NCBI GenBank assembly: GCA_035507155.1
Contig: DATJOK010000053.1
Span: 1-49,625 of the forward strand
From: DASZHJ01 sp035507155
Lineage (GTDB): Bacteria > Pseudomonadota > Alphaproteobacteria > ATCC43930 > CGMCC-115725
Length of the DNA stretch: 49,625 bases
Direction: 5' to 3'
Both the position numbers and the translations under genes were made by a program. Position 1 is the first letter of the stretch. Each line of letters opens with the position of its first letter. Positions 1 through 7,697 of the stretch are shown here, in pieces. The notes below the pieces were generated by a model. The model was not told where the DNA came from. It made no database searches and saw nothing but the letters and a program-made list of their open reading frames with translations.

Positions 1-747
1 TGGGGGCAAGGCGACATTCATCTGCAGATCGCCCTCGATCGCATGCGCAATAAGTACGGGCTGCCGACGGTCACCAAGGCGCCGCAGGTGCCCTACAAGG
101 AATCGATCCGCAAGGGGGCAAGCCAGCACGCCCGCTTCAAGCGCCAGAGCGGCGGGCACGGCCAGTTCGCCGACGTGCAGATCGAGGTGAAGCCGTTGCC
201 GCGCGGCTCTGGCCTCGCTTTTACCGATTCAGTAGTAGGCGGCGCCATTCCCAAGAACTACATCCCCGCTGTCGAGGACGGGGTGATGGAGTATCTGCGC
301 CAAGGTCCGCTGGGATTTCCCGTCGTCGACGTGACGGTGAACCTGATCACCGGCCAGTTCCACACCGTCGACAGCTCGGACCAGGCCTTCAAGACCGCCG
401 GCCGCATGGCGATGTCGGAGGCGATGCCGAAATGCGAACCGGTGCTGCTGGAGCCGATCCATCACGTGGAGATCTCGGTGCCGAACGCATTCACCTCGAA
501 GGTGCAGCGGCTGATCTCCGGCCGGCGCGGCCAGATCCTGGGCTTCGACGCCAAGACAGGGTGGGAGGGCTGGGACGTGGTCGCTGCCAACATGCCGCGC
601 TCGGAGCTCCACGATCTCATCATGGAGCTGCGCTCGATCACGCTGGGCGTCGGCACTTACACTGAGGGCTTCGACCACCTGCAGGAACTCACCGGCAAGC
701 TTGCCGACAAGGTACTGGCGAGCCGCGGCGTCGAGGCAGCGGAGTAG
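1..747 (+). CDS. Elongation factor G-like GTPase, C-terminal part (5' end outside window)
   Basis: The frame is open from base 1, so the gene begins upstream; 248 residues are visible. They start inside domain III with GQGDIHLQIALDRM, the counterpart of the GMGELHLE motif of EF-G. Domain IV follows, with GGHGQFADVQIEVKP and GGAIPKNYIPAVEDGV, then domain V. Family knowledge: EF-G-type GTPases drive ribosome translocation or recycling in the cytoplasm. The divergent motifs suit the EF-G-like paralogue found in many alphaproteobacteria better than the main FusA, but without the G domain this cannot be settled. The gene ends in TAG and is followed at once by a strong hairpin, so it is probably the last gene of its transcript. 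Confidence 0.85.
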   Translation, partial: WGQGDIHLQIALDRMRNKYGLPTVTKAPQVPYKESIRKGASQHARFKRQSGGHGQFADVQIEVKPLPRGSGLAFTDSVVGGAIPKNYIPAVEDGVMEYLRQGPLGFPVVDVTVNLITGQFHTVDSSDQAFKTAGRMAMSEAMPKCEPVLLEPIHHVEISVPNAFTSKVQRLISGRRGQILGFDAKTGWEGWDVVAANMPRSELHDLIMELRSITLGVGTYTEGFDHLQELTGKLADKVLASRGVEAAE

Positions 748-762
748 GGCGCGTCGAAAACA

Positions 763-797
763 ATCATGGCGGCATCCCCAAGGAATGCCGCCATGAT
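763..797 (+). terminator. Hairpin terminator after the EF-G-like gene
   Basis: A perfect 13-bp inverted repeat (ATCATGGCGGCAT, positions 763-775, against 785-797) encloses a 9-base loop, 16 bases after the EF-G-like stop codon. There is no clear T-run on either side, so it could be a weak intrinsic terminator or a 3'-end stabilising hairpin. The rest of the gap, 798-1116, holds no ORF or regulatory motif that I can support. Confidence 0.55.
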
Positions 798-1116
798 GCC
801 CACGTGAAGCCTCGGGCTTTGAATGACGCGAGGCGCGGGGCCTGACCGGCCCTCTTGTGGTCCCTGCTGATACTCGCCGTCACGAAACTGCCGCCGAGGG
901 TGATTTCCGGTTGCGGCGGTGTCAACTGAAAAGGGTGTAATCTTGGGCCTGCAGGTGGCCCGTCGCAGCCCCTCTCGCGGGAGTGATTTGCACCGTCGCA
1001 CGTCCGGAGCGATATGCCGGGCGTGCGCCGCCGGGCCGGCGGATGTAACTTTCCCGGTGCGCGGACGAAGAGAGAAGAAGAGCGCCGCCGCTGCGGCGCA
1101 TGAACGGAGAAGTTCC

Positions 1117-2094
1117 ATGCTGGTCAAGACGAAGCGCGGCTGGGAAATTCCCGAGCGCGAGGCGACGCCGGAATCGGTGTTCCACGCGCGGCGCAACCTG
1201 GTGAAAGCGATGGGGCTGGGCGCCATCGGCGCCACGCTCGCCGCGGGATCGCTGGGCAAGGCGATCGCCGCAAGCGCGCCGGAGGCCGATCCCTCCGCCG
1301 GCCTCTATCCGTTCAAGCACGACGATGCTTTTACCGGCGGCCGGCCGATCACCGAGGAAAAGATCGTCGAGCACTACAACAATTTCTATGAGTTCGGCAC
1401 CTCCAAGGACATTGCCGACGAGGCGCAGGCACTGCCGATCCGGCCCTGGACGATCACCTTCGACGGCATGGTGGAGAAGCCCTTCACCATCGCGATCGAC
1501 GATCTCCTGAAGAAGATGCCGCTGGAGGAGCGAGTCTATCGCCACCGCTGCGTCGAGGCGTGGTCGTTCGTGGCGCCCTGGAGCGGCTTTCCGATGAAGG
1601 CGCTGGTGGAGTTCGCGAAGCCGCTGGGCTCGGCCAAATACGTGCGTACCGAGAGCTTCAGCGATCCCAAGATCGCGCCCGGCCAGAAGCAGTTCTGGTA
1701 TCCCTGGCCCTATATCGAAGGCGTCACCATCGAGGAGGCGACCAACGAGCTGCCCTTCATGGTCACCGGCGTCTACGGCAAGCCGTTGCCGCGCCAGAAC
1801 GGCGCGCCTCTCCGCATGGAGCTGCCATGGAAGTACGGCTTCAAGTCGGCGAAGTCGATCGTGAAGTTCACCTTCACCGACAAGCGCCCGCACTCCTTCT
1901 GGGAAGCGCTGCAGGACAGCGAATACGGCTTCTGGGCCAACGTCAATCCCGAGGTGCCGCATCCGCGCTGGAGCCAAGCGAGCGAGCGCGTGCTCGGCAC
2001 CGACGAGCGCGTTCCGACGCAGATCTGGAACGGCTACGGCGACCAGGTCGCCGCGCTCTATTCCGGCATCAAGGGTGAGAAGCTGTTCATGTGA
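1117..2094 (+). CDS. msrP: Protein-methionine-sulfoxide reductase catalytic subunit MsrP (molybdoenzyme)
   Basis: This is a 325-residue YedY/MsrP protein, which repairs oxidised methionines in periplasmic proteins using a molybdopterin cofactor. Residues about 26-50 form a twin-arginine signal (RRNLVKAMG followed by a hydrophobic stretch ending near an AxA site), as expected for a folded Mo enzyme exported by Tat. The molybdenum-ligand cysteine lies in YRHRCVEAWS at residue 145, and the C-terminal part has the family's WPYIEGVT and NPEVPHPRWSQA segments. I chose ATG 1117 because GGAGAAG precedes it and the Tat signal then sits normally; an in-frame extension to 919 looks non-coding. The usual membrane heme partner msrQ is not next to it, since the following gene is on the other strand. 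Confidence 0.93.
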   Translation: MLVKTKRGWEIPEREATPESVFHARRNLVKAMGLGAIGATLAAGSLGKAIAASAPEADPSAGLYPFKHDDAFTGGRPITEEKIVEHYNNFYEFGTSKDIADEAQALPIRPWTITFDGMVEKPFTIAIDDLLKKMPLEERVYRHRCVEAWSFVAPWSGFPMKALVEFAKPLGSAKYVRTESFSDPKIAPGQKQFWYPWPYIEGVTIEEATNELPFMVTGVYGKPLPRQNGAPLRMELPWKYGFKSAKSIVKFTFTDKRPHSFWEALQDSEYGFWANVNPEVPHPRWSQASERVLGTDERVPTQIWNGYGDQVAALYSGIKGEKLFM

Positions 2095-2112
2095 CGGGAC
2101 GCCGGGCGTCGC

Positions 2113-3093
2113 CTAGCCCGGCCCCAGCTTCATCTGCGTCAGGGCCACGCGCCCGACGATCCCCTGGGGATTGGCCAGTGTCTCCACCAGCTCGAAGTGG
2201 TTGTAGTTCTCAGCCTGGATGAGCTGCACGGGTTTGCCGGCAGCCTGTAGCGCGGCGGCGAAGTCGCGGTTCTGGCGCTGGAACTCCGGCGTCTCGTCGG
2301 TGCCGTAGAAGACGGCGAGCGGTGTCCGGATCTTGTCGAGGTGGCGGATCGGGCTCAGCTCCCCCTCGGTCATATCGTTGAGCTTGACGTAGGAGCTTCG
2401 CGTCGAGAGCCGCACCGGTTTCAGGTCATAGAGGCCGCTGATGCAGGCCGCTCCCTTGATGATATCGGGCGGGACACCGTGATTGTTCCAGTCGGTGGTG
2501 AGCGCCACTGCGCAGAGGTGGCCGCCGGAAGAATGCCCGGAGACGTAGATACGGTCGCGGTCGCCGCCGAAGCGGATGGCGTTGCGATAGGTCCAGGCGA
2601 TGGCGCGCTGCACCTGTTCGGCCATCGGCATGAGGTTGCCGTAAGCATTCTGCACTGCCACGAAATCCGGCACCACATAGACGGCGCCCGCGGCCGCGAA
2701 ACTGTCGGCGGGGAAAGCATAATCCCGGGCGGCACCGCCGCGCCAGGCGCCGCCGTGGACGAAGATATGGATCGGGGCGTGCGGGCGCTTGCTGCGGAAG
2801 ACGTCAAGCTTCTCGATCTCCGTCGGGCCATAGGCGAGCCGCTCCGGTTGGCCCAGCCGCCCGCGGGTGAGGTCGCTGTTGGAGGCGTAGCGCCTGAGGA
2901 TCTGCTGTTCGTTCGGCGCGTAGGCCGCCTGGTCGTAGGCGGCATCGAGCTCGGCCTGGTCGTAATCGAGGAAGACGATGGGACCCTTGGCACGCGGTGG
3001 TGTCTGCGGTTGCTGCTGTGCCAGGGCGGGTGTCGCCGCGAGCGCGCCGGCGGCGCCGGCGAGCATCGACCGGCGGTCGATCCCGCCGCTCAT
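2113..3093 (-). CDS. Tat-exported alpha/beta hydrolase (esterase/kynurenine formamidase-like)
   Basis: The 326-residue product opens with a twin-arginine leader (DRRSMLAGAAGALAATPALAQ), so it probably acts in the periplasm. The alpha/beta-hydrolase core shows the HGGAW oxyanion motif, the nucleophile elbow GHSSGG, an acid in YGTDETPEF and the catalytic histidine in NYNHFEL. This resembles the esterase/BD-FAE/kynurenine-formamidase group, which hydrolyses small ester or amide bonds; the substrate cannot be read from sequence. Its ATG overlaps the stop of the upstream carbamoylase-type gene by four bases (ATGA), so the two are translationally coupled and may act on one compound. Confidence 0.82.
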   Translation of the reverse strand: MSGGIDRRSMLAGAAGALAATPALAQQQPQTPPRAKGPIVFLDYDQAELDAAYDQAAYAPNEQQILRRYASNSDLTRGRLGQPERLAYGPTEIEKLDVFRSKRPHAPIHIFVHGGAWRGGAARDYAFPADSFAAAGAVYVVPDFVAVQNAYGNLMPMAEQVQRAIAWTYRNAIRFGGDRDRIYVSGHSSGGHLCAVALTTDWNNHGVPPDIIKGAACISGLYDLKPVRLSTRSSYVKLNDMTEGELSPIRHLDKIRTPLAVFYGTDETPEFQRQNRDFAAALQAAGKPVQLIQAENYNHFELVETLANPQGIVGRVALTQMKLGPG

Positions 3094-4316
3094 GCCGCGC
3101 GAAGGATGCGCTCGGCGGCGTCGGCGAAGACCTGGCAGCCGAGCACGATATCCTCCTCGCGGGTGTCCTCGGCGTAGTGATGGCTGATGCCAGCGATGCT
3201 CGGCACGAACAGCATGCCGGCGCGCATGTGTCGGGCGAAGGTCTGGGCGTCGTGGCCGGCGGCGCTGGGGAGCCGCATATGCAGCTTCGGCGCGCGCGTC
3301 TCCGCCGCCTGCTCGATCGCGTCCTGGAACCTGGCGTCCATGGCGTGCGGCAGCGTCTTCGACACCACCTCGACCTCAACCTTGCAGGGCCCCTGCTCGT
3401 TTGCCTCGCCGATCATCTCCGTGAGTGCGCGCTCCATGCGATCGAGGATGGCGGGCTCGACGTCGCGGAACTGGAACAGCATCTCGGCCTTGCCGGGAAT
3501 GACGCTGGGAGCGCCAGGATCGAGGGTGATCTTGCCAGTGGTCCAGACCGAGCGCGGCCCCGCTACCTCTGGGAAGCGCCGGTCGATCGCAGCGCAGAGC
3601 CGAGTGAGCGCCACGCCGGCATCGCGTCGCACCGCCATTCGGGTGGTGCCCGCATGGTTCTGCTGGCCCAGGAAAGTGATCTGGTAGAGCTGGATGCCGA
3701 CGATGCCGGTGACGATGCCGAGGCGGAGCTTGTTGTTGTCAAGATAATCGCCCTGCTCCACATGGGCCTCGAGGTAGCCCACATAACGCTTCGAATCGAG
3801 GCGCTCGCGCGGCCGGCCGGCGAGACCGGCCTCGGCGAGCGCCTCACGCAGCGGCTTGCCGTCGACGCGGTTGCGGGTCTGGTCGATGGTCTGCTCGGTG
3901 ATCTCGCCGCAGAAGGAGCGGCTTCCCAGCAGGGAGAGGTAGTGGCCTTCCTCGTCGGCCCAGGCGCCGACATCGATGGCGAAATCGGCGGTCGCCGGGT
4001 TCTGTGCCATAGCGCGCGCCAGCTCCACGCCGTACATGACGCCCATGGCGCCGTCGAGCCAGCCCGCGTGCGGCTGCGTCTCCACGTGGGAGCCCACCAG
4101 CAGCCTCGGACCGGAGCTCCTGCTGCGGCCAATCACCGTGCCGACACCGTCGATTGCCGGCTCGAGCCCGGCATCCGCCATGCGGTGCAGGAGCCACTGC
4201 CGCGCCTCCATGTCGATCTTGGTGTAAGTCGGACGGTGGACGCCAGTCTTGTAACGGCCGAACTCGGCGAGCGTCCGGAGATCGGACATGAGACGAGCGG
4301 CTTGTATGGCGGGCAT
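3090..4316 (-). CDS. Zn-dependent amidase of the hydantoinase/carbamoylase family (M20)
   Basis: The product has 408 residues in the allantoate amidohydrolase / N-carbamoyl-L-amino-acid hydrolase family, dinuclear metal enzymes that remove carbamoyl or ureido groups. Metal-binding and family motifs are GSHVETQPHAGWLDGAMGV, WADEEGHYLSLLGS, YLEAHVEQG and FLGQQNHAGTTRM. ATG 4316 is preferred over an upstream in-frame start at 4397 because GAGGAGACC precedes it and the homologous region begins there. It is the first gene of a two-gene operon with the esterase. No hydantoinase, allantoinase or permease is adjacent, so the substrate (allantoate, beta-ureidopropionate or an N-carbamoyl amino acid) stays open. 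Confidence 0.85.
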   Translation of the reverse strand: MPAIQAARLMSDLRTLAEFGRYKTGVHRPTYTKIDMEARQWLLHRMADAGLEPAIDGVGTVIGRSRSSGPRLLVGSHVETQPHAGWLDGAMGVMYGVELARAMAQNPATADFAIDVGAWADEEGHYLSLLGSRSFCGEITEQTIDQTRNRVDGKPLREALAEAGLAGRPRERLDSKRYVGYLEAHVEQGDYLDNNKLRLGIVTGIVGIQLYQITFLGQQNHAGTTRMAVRRDAGVALTRLCAAIDRRFPEVAGPRSVWTTGKITLDPGAPSVIPGKAEMLFQFRDVEPAILDRMERALTEMIGEANEQGPCKVEVEVVSKTLPHAMDARFQDAIEQAAETRAPKLHMRLPSAAGHDAQTFARHMRAGMLFVPSIAGISHHYAEDTREEDIVLGCQVFADAAERILRAA

Positions 4317-4548
4317 GGAGGTCTCCTCGGCGGGCCGGATTCGCGCGAACCTTAATCCGGCACGACGGCGAGAGCGAGGGGATGTACGGGAACACATTCT
4401 CCTTCCGTTGCCGACTCAGGGGACCAGCGGCACGAGGCTGCTGGCGGCGGTGGCAAATTGGCGCCGCAACTCATGGTGACATCAATGCCCCTTTTTTCCC
4501 CCTAAGAGGGCGCTATCTATTCCTGTCGTGGCACGCTCGCGCTCAACG

Positions 4549-4563
4549 TTAACAATAATTTAT
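4549..4563 (+). promoter_or_regulatory. Possible CtrA-like half-match (TTAA-N7-TTAT)
   Basis: TTAA (4549-4552), seven bases, then TTAT gives 7 of 8 positions of the alphaproteobacterial CtrA box. It lies in an AT-rich island about 110 bases before the receiver gene at 4670. A run of six T flanked by C-runs (about 4487-4502) is nearby. The rest of the 353-base gap 4317-4669 shows nothing else I can support. AT-rich sequence alone can produce such a match. Confidence 0.2.
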
Positions 4564-4669
4564 GCGCCAAGCCGGTGTCTGGGACGAACCAGGATCGGAG
4601 CAGCTGCAGCTTGGCCGTCGTGCGGGAGTGGACGGGAACCGGGGGCTTCATTAAACGCGCGAGGGGCGC

Positions 4670-5062
4670 ATGCACATCCTGGTGGTCGACGACGACTCGG
4701 CGGTCCGCGATTCCATATCGCTGGTGCTCCTGGACGCCGGCTTCACCGTGGAGCAGGCGGAGAATGGAATGGAAGCGATGCGCCGACTTGAGCAGCGGCA
4801 GCCGGACCTAGTCATCACCGACATCCTGATGCCCCACAAGGAGGGGATCGAGTGCATCCGCGAGATCCGCAGCCGCGCGCCGGACGTGCCGGTGATCGCG
4901 ATCTCCGGCGGGGGCGGCGGCAATGCGGATTATCTTCGGATGGCGGGGCTGCTGGGTGCGGCAGCGGTGCTGGCGAAACCCTTCGACCCGGCCGAGCTGG
5001 TGGAGCTAGCGAAAAGCCTGGTCGAGACCCGCGACATCACGGCGCGCAAGACGCGCTGTTGA
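4670..5062 (+). CDS. Single-domain response regulator (receiver only)
   Basis: This is a 130-residue CheY-like receiver without an output domain. The acidic pocket is D7-D8-D9, the phospho-acceptor is D51 (VITDILMP), the switch serine is S79 (VIAISGGGGG) and the conserved lysine is K103 (AKPF). The glycine-rich loop after the switch serine is shared with the converging receiver at 5075-5569. Such proteins relay phosphate between histidine kinases and phosphotransferases or bind targets directly. No kinase is adjacent, so the partner is unknown. A purine-rich stretch (GCGAGGGGCGC) just before the ATG can serve as ribosome binding site. Confidence 0.9.
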   Translation: MHILVVDDDSAVRDSISLVLLDAGFTVEQAENGMEAMRRLEQRQPDLVITDILMPHKEGIECIREIRSRAPDVPVIAISGGGGGNADYLRMAGLLGAAAVLAKPFDPAELVELAKSLVETRDITARKTRC

Positions 5063-5074
5063 TCCAATCGCCGC

Positions 5075-5569
5075 TCAGACGGCGGCGTCGGGCTGGCCCT
5101 CGCGGCCGGTCAACAAGCCGCGCAGCAGCTCCACCGGCTCCTCGATCTCGAAGGGCTTGTGGATCCCGCAGTCGGCGCCGAGCTTGACTGCCAGCGAGAC
5201 GAAGTCGGTGTTGCCGATCCGCCCGCCGCCGGACATGGCTATGATCTTGGCGTCGGGGAATTCACGGCGAAGCGCGCGGATCGTTTCGATGCCGTCGCGG
5301 ACCGGCATCATCACGTCGGTGATGACCGCATCCGGGTGGTGCTGGCGATAGGCGGCGATGCCACTGTCGCCATCCTGCGCCGTCAACACCTCGAAACCGT
5401 AGATTTGCAGCAGGATCTCCATGCTCTGGCGCACCGGCTGATCGTCGTCGATGACGAGGACAACCGGTCGGCCGGCGCCCTCGACCGGATCAAGCGGGAC
5501 GGGGGCGGTCGCGTCAGGCGTTTTCGGGGATCCATCCATCGCGGAGTTCGATGCACCTGGTCGAAGCAC
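5075..5569 (-). CDS. Single-domain response regulator (receiver only)
   Basis: A 164-residue protein with a proline-rich, probably disordered N-terminal 35 residues and one receiver domain. Motifs are VIDDD, phospho-acceptor in VITDVMMP, switch serine in IIAMSGGGRIGNTDF and lysine in HKPF. No DNA-binding or enzymatic output follows. The start may be GTG 5569 or ATG 5539; both have weak ribosome sites and the domain is intact either way. It converges on the receiver gene 4670-5062 with only 12 bases between the stops, and the shared SGGG-rich loop suggests the two are related copies. Confidence 0.87.
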   Translation of the reverse strand: MLRPGASNSAMDGSPKTPDATAPVPLDPVEGAGRPVVLVIDDDQPVRQSMEILLQIYGFEVLTAQDGDSGIAAYRQHHPDAVITDVMMPVRDGIETIRALRREFPDAKIIAMSGGGRIGNTDFVSLAVKLGADCGIHKPFEIEEPVELLRGLLTGREGQPDAAV

Positions 5570-5636
5570 GCAGGGAGCCTAGCATCCGCGGCCGGCGGCA
5601 ACGATAAGAGGAAGTACCTAAGGGGATTTACGTGCG

Positions 5637-5662
5637 AAAAAAGCATGTACCCCCACATGCTT
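5637..5662 (-). terminator. Intrinsic terminator on the minus strand
   Basis: AAGCATGT (5641-5648) pairs with ACATGCTT (5655-5662) around a six-base loop. Read on the minus strand, the stem is followed by six T (complement of 5637-5642). This is a textbook rho-independent terminator for a transcript coming from the right, where the only minus-strand gene candidate is the 56-residue ORF 5719-5889. Confidence 0.7.
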
Positions 5663-5718
5663 AGCCGGGGCGTATTGCCGGGGCATGGCGTCTCCGGGCG
5701 GAGCCTGGCCGGGTCCGG

Positions 5719-5889
5719 TCAGGTTTTATTCTTCTCCGCGGGAAGCTTCGGCGGCAGCCGCATCTGCATTTCGAGCATCTCCAGGCGCAGCTCGCCGACG
5801 TGATACTCAAGAAGCGCCAATCGCTGGGCGATCAGCTCCAGCGCGTGGGCAATGCGCTCCTGACTGCCCGCGGCCGTCGGTGGCCGCAT
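5719..5889 (-). CDS. Small hypothetical protein (56 aa)
   Basis: ATG 5889 to TGA 5719 encodes MRPPTAAGSQERIAHALEL and on to a lysine-rich end. The middle (ALELIAQRLALLEYHVGELRLEMLEMQ) has leucines and other hydrophobics at heptad-like spacing, so an amphipathic helix or short coiled coil is likely. Codons are strongly G/C at third positions, as in neighbouring genes. A stop lies in frame upstream, so the ATG is the only sensible start; the ribosome site is weak. A minus-strand terminator follows 56 bases after the stop, supporting real transcription. I do not recognise the family. Confidence 0.5.
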   Translation of the reverse strand: MRPPTAAGSQERIAHALELIAQRLALLEYHVGELRLEMLEMQMRLPPKLPAEKNKT

Positions 5890-5970
5890 ACCGTAGGGTG
5901 ACCGCTCTACCCCATGAGAAAGTTCTCCCCTGCACTACCGCGCAATTGTCACGGCTCCCGCGGCCGCTGT

Positions 5971-5988
5971 CTGTGAAGCAGTTCACAG
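5971..5988. promoter_or_regulatory. CRP-like palindrome TGTGA-N6-TCACA
   Basis: CTGTGAAGCAGTTCACAG is a perfect 7-bp inverted repeat, and its core matches the CRP-family half-sites TGTGA/TCACA with the canonical six-base spacer. It is 83 bases upstream of the minus-strand small gene (5889) and 254 upstream of the EF-hand gene (6242), so it could serve either promoter. No clear -10 is visible, so the regulated gene is uncertain. Confidence 0.45.
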
Positions 5989-6015
5989 CGGGCTTGAGAT
6001 GAGCGAGCGGTGAAA

Positions 6016-6034
6016 TCTGCCGGGTACCGGCAGA
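6016..6034. promoter_or_regulatory. Perfect 8-bp inverted repeat, candidate operator
   Basis: TCTGCCGG (6016-6023) and CCGGCAGA (6027-6034) flank GTA. It stands in the 352-base gap between the small gene and the EF-hand gene, 28 bases after the CRP-like palindrome. No T-run follows, so an operator is more likely than a terminator. The remainder of the gap shows nothing I can name. Confidence 0.3.
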
Positions 6035-6241
6035 GCTTGCCTCGCGCGGCCAGGCAAAAACTGCCAGCTGCCCCCTGATGCCATGAAATTGCGGCGGAAT
6101 ATCGACGTATTCGCCTTGGCCCGCGACTTGCTATGGAGCGTGGACAACAAGCGGTATTCGCGCAGCATTCCCGTTGCGTCGAGCCTGCCGCCGGCGGCCA
6201 CGCCCAGGAGGGCGCCCGCGCATCGGTTCTCGGAGGGGTTC

Positions 6242-7435
6242 ATGTCTATCGGTGGCATCAGCGCAGGACATTCAGCGCAACTCAGTCAGCTGCTCTCGAC
6301 CCTCTTCTCGCGTCTCGGCAGCGAGACAGGCAGTAGCGATAGCACCACCAGCTCGATCTCGAGCGGCACGACGACCACGGCGACCAGCGACACTTCGGGC
6401 GCTTCCAGCGACGCCGTCGGCCAGCTCAGCGACGAGATCCTGGCACTCCTGGTGCAGCTGCAGCAGGCGAGCACGGGCGCCGGCAGCAGCAGCAGCGACG
6501 CCGGCAGCACCGGCAGCACCAGCGCCACCGGAGGCGGCCAGTCGCCGATCCAACAGTTGTTTTCCGCTATTGATACAAATGGTGACGGCTCGATCTCCAA
6601 GTCGGAGTTCGAGAGCTACATCACGAAGAACGGCGGCACGCAGCAGGAAGCCGATGCGATCTTCTCCCAGCTCGACCCCAACGGCACCGGATCCATCTCC
6701 GAGAACCAGCTCGCCGACGCGGTGAGCTCGGCCCGCCCGCACGGCCATCACCACCATCACCACGGTGGTGGACAGGAGATCGGCCAGGCGGCCGACGATC
6801 TCTTCTCCCAGATCGATACCGATGGCGACGGCAGCATCAGCAAGCAGGAGCTGGAGAATTTCGTCACCCAGAACGGCGGCACCACGGCGGAAGCCGATCA
6901 GGACTATGCCGCCCTCGACCCCAACAACACCGGCTCGATCAGCAAGAGCGGGTTCACCCAGGCGTTCCAGAACCTGAGCCTCTCCAGTCTGGTCGGCTCG
7001 ATCCAGGGCAGTTCCGACAGCAGCTCATCCGTGTCGCCGCTGGTGAAGCTGGTGGACGCCATCGCCAGCAACGCCAGCGCCACCACGAGCACCGGCTCGG
7101 CGAGCGTCAGCGATCTCCGACCGGTCTCTCGCCGCGAGGAGTTCCGGCAGAACCTGTTCACGCGCCTCGACACCAATGGCGACGGCACGTTGACCCAGTC
7201 CGAGGTGGAGCAGGCGGTCACCGGCGCCGGCGGCACCACCGCGGCGGCTGATGCGCTTTTCGCCCAGCTCGACCCCAGCGGCAGCGGCAGCGTCAGCGAG
7301 CAGCAGTTCGCGCAGAACCTCTGGCCGCAGCCGAGCGGCATCTACAACTGGTTCACCGGCAGCGCCACCGGCAGCTCGGCGCAGGACGCGATCGCCGCGC
7401 TGCTGCAGAACCCGATCAATGTGCAGACGGTCTAG
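6242..7435 (+). CDS. EF-hand calcium-binding protein with six EF-hand loops
   Basis: The 397-residue, Ser/Thr/Gly/Ala-rich protein holds three EF-hand pairs. Within each pair the loops are DTNGDGSISKSEF and DPNGTGSISENQL; DTDGDGSISKQEL and DPNNTGSISKSGF; DTNGDGTLTQSEV and DPSGSGSVSEQQF. The first loop of each pair is canonical (D at 1, 3, 5 and E at 12). The second loops lack some ligands, and the fourth ends in glycine-phenylalanine rather than glutamate, so three or four strong Ca2+ sites are likely. A low-complexity Ser/Thr linker separates the N-terminus from pair 1, and a natural run of six histidines separates pairs 1 and 2. There is no Sec signal. ATG 6242 has GGAGG six bases upstream; an in-frame start at 6083 lacks this. 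Confidence 0.85.
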   Translation: MSIGGISAGHSAQLSQLLSTLFSRLGSETGSSDSTTSSISSGTTTTATSDTSGASSDAVGQLSDEILALLVQLQQASTGAGSSSSDAGSTGSTSATGGGQSPIQQLFSAIDTNGDGSISKSEFESYITKNGGTQQEADAIFSQLDPNGTGSISENQLADAVSSARPHGHHHHHHGGGQEIGQAADDLFSQIDTDGDGSISKQELENFVTQNGGTTAEADQDYAALDPNNTGSISKSGFTQAFQNLSLSSLVGSIQGSSDSSSSVSPLVKLVDAIASNASATTSTGSASVSDLRPVSRREEFRQNLFTRLDTNGDGTLTQSEVEQAVTGAGGTTAAADALFAQLDPSGSGSVSEQQFAQNLWPQPSGIYNWFTGSATGSSAQDAIAALLQNPINVQTV

Positions 7436-7511
7436 CGTGATGATTTCGAAGTTCGCAGGCGAGCTTCGGAAGCTGAGTGACACAAGCTCACTAAATTGGT
7501 GACCGGCTGAT

Positions 7512-7539
7512 CCCTGGAATTTGCCCGCGAATTTCAGGG
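7512..7539 (+). terminator. Hairpin downstream of the EF-hand gene
   Basis: CCCTGGAATT (7512-7521) pairs with AATTTCAGGG (7530-7539) with one G-T pair and an eight-base loop, and CCGG at 7503 and 7541 can close it further. It is 77 bases after the EF-hand stop. No T-run follows, so termination is not certain. Confidence 0.35.
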
Positions 7540-7697
7540 GCCGGACACCGCCGAGGTTTCTCATCGGTATTGAGGCGCGAGGTTCCGGGATCGCGCGCGT
7601 CGACCGATCATCGATTCCCTGATCCGGGAGGGCGGCGGGGAAGCGAACCAGGATTGAGCGGGGCGGCGAGGGGCCGCCCGCGTTCGGAGAGTAAGAG

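Noticed and set aside
919..1116. In-frame N-terminal extension of msrP to 919
   Set aside because: It would put 66 arginine-rich residues before the Tat signal and has no ribosome site; ATG 1117 does.
798..1116. Possible riboswitch (for example a Moco motif) before msrP
   Set aside because: The region can form GC-rich hairpins, but I could not match it to any riboswitch core.
2341..3177. Long plus-strand open frame opposite the esterase
   Set aside because: It is the complement of a protein with clear catalytic motifs; GC-rich DNA leaves such antisense frames open.
5685..6002. 105-residue plus-strand ORF
   Set aside because: It has an Ala/Arg/Pro-rich composition and crosses the CRP-like palindrome; the minus-strand 56-residue ORF fits coding statistics better.
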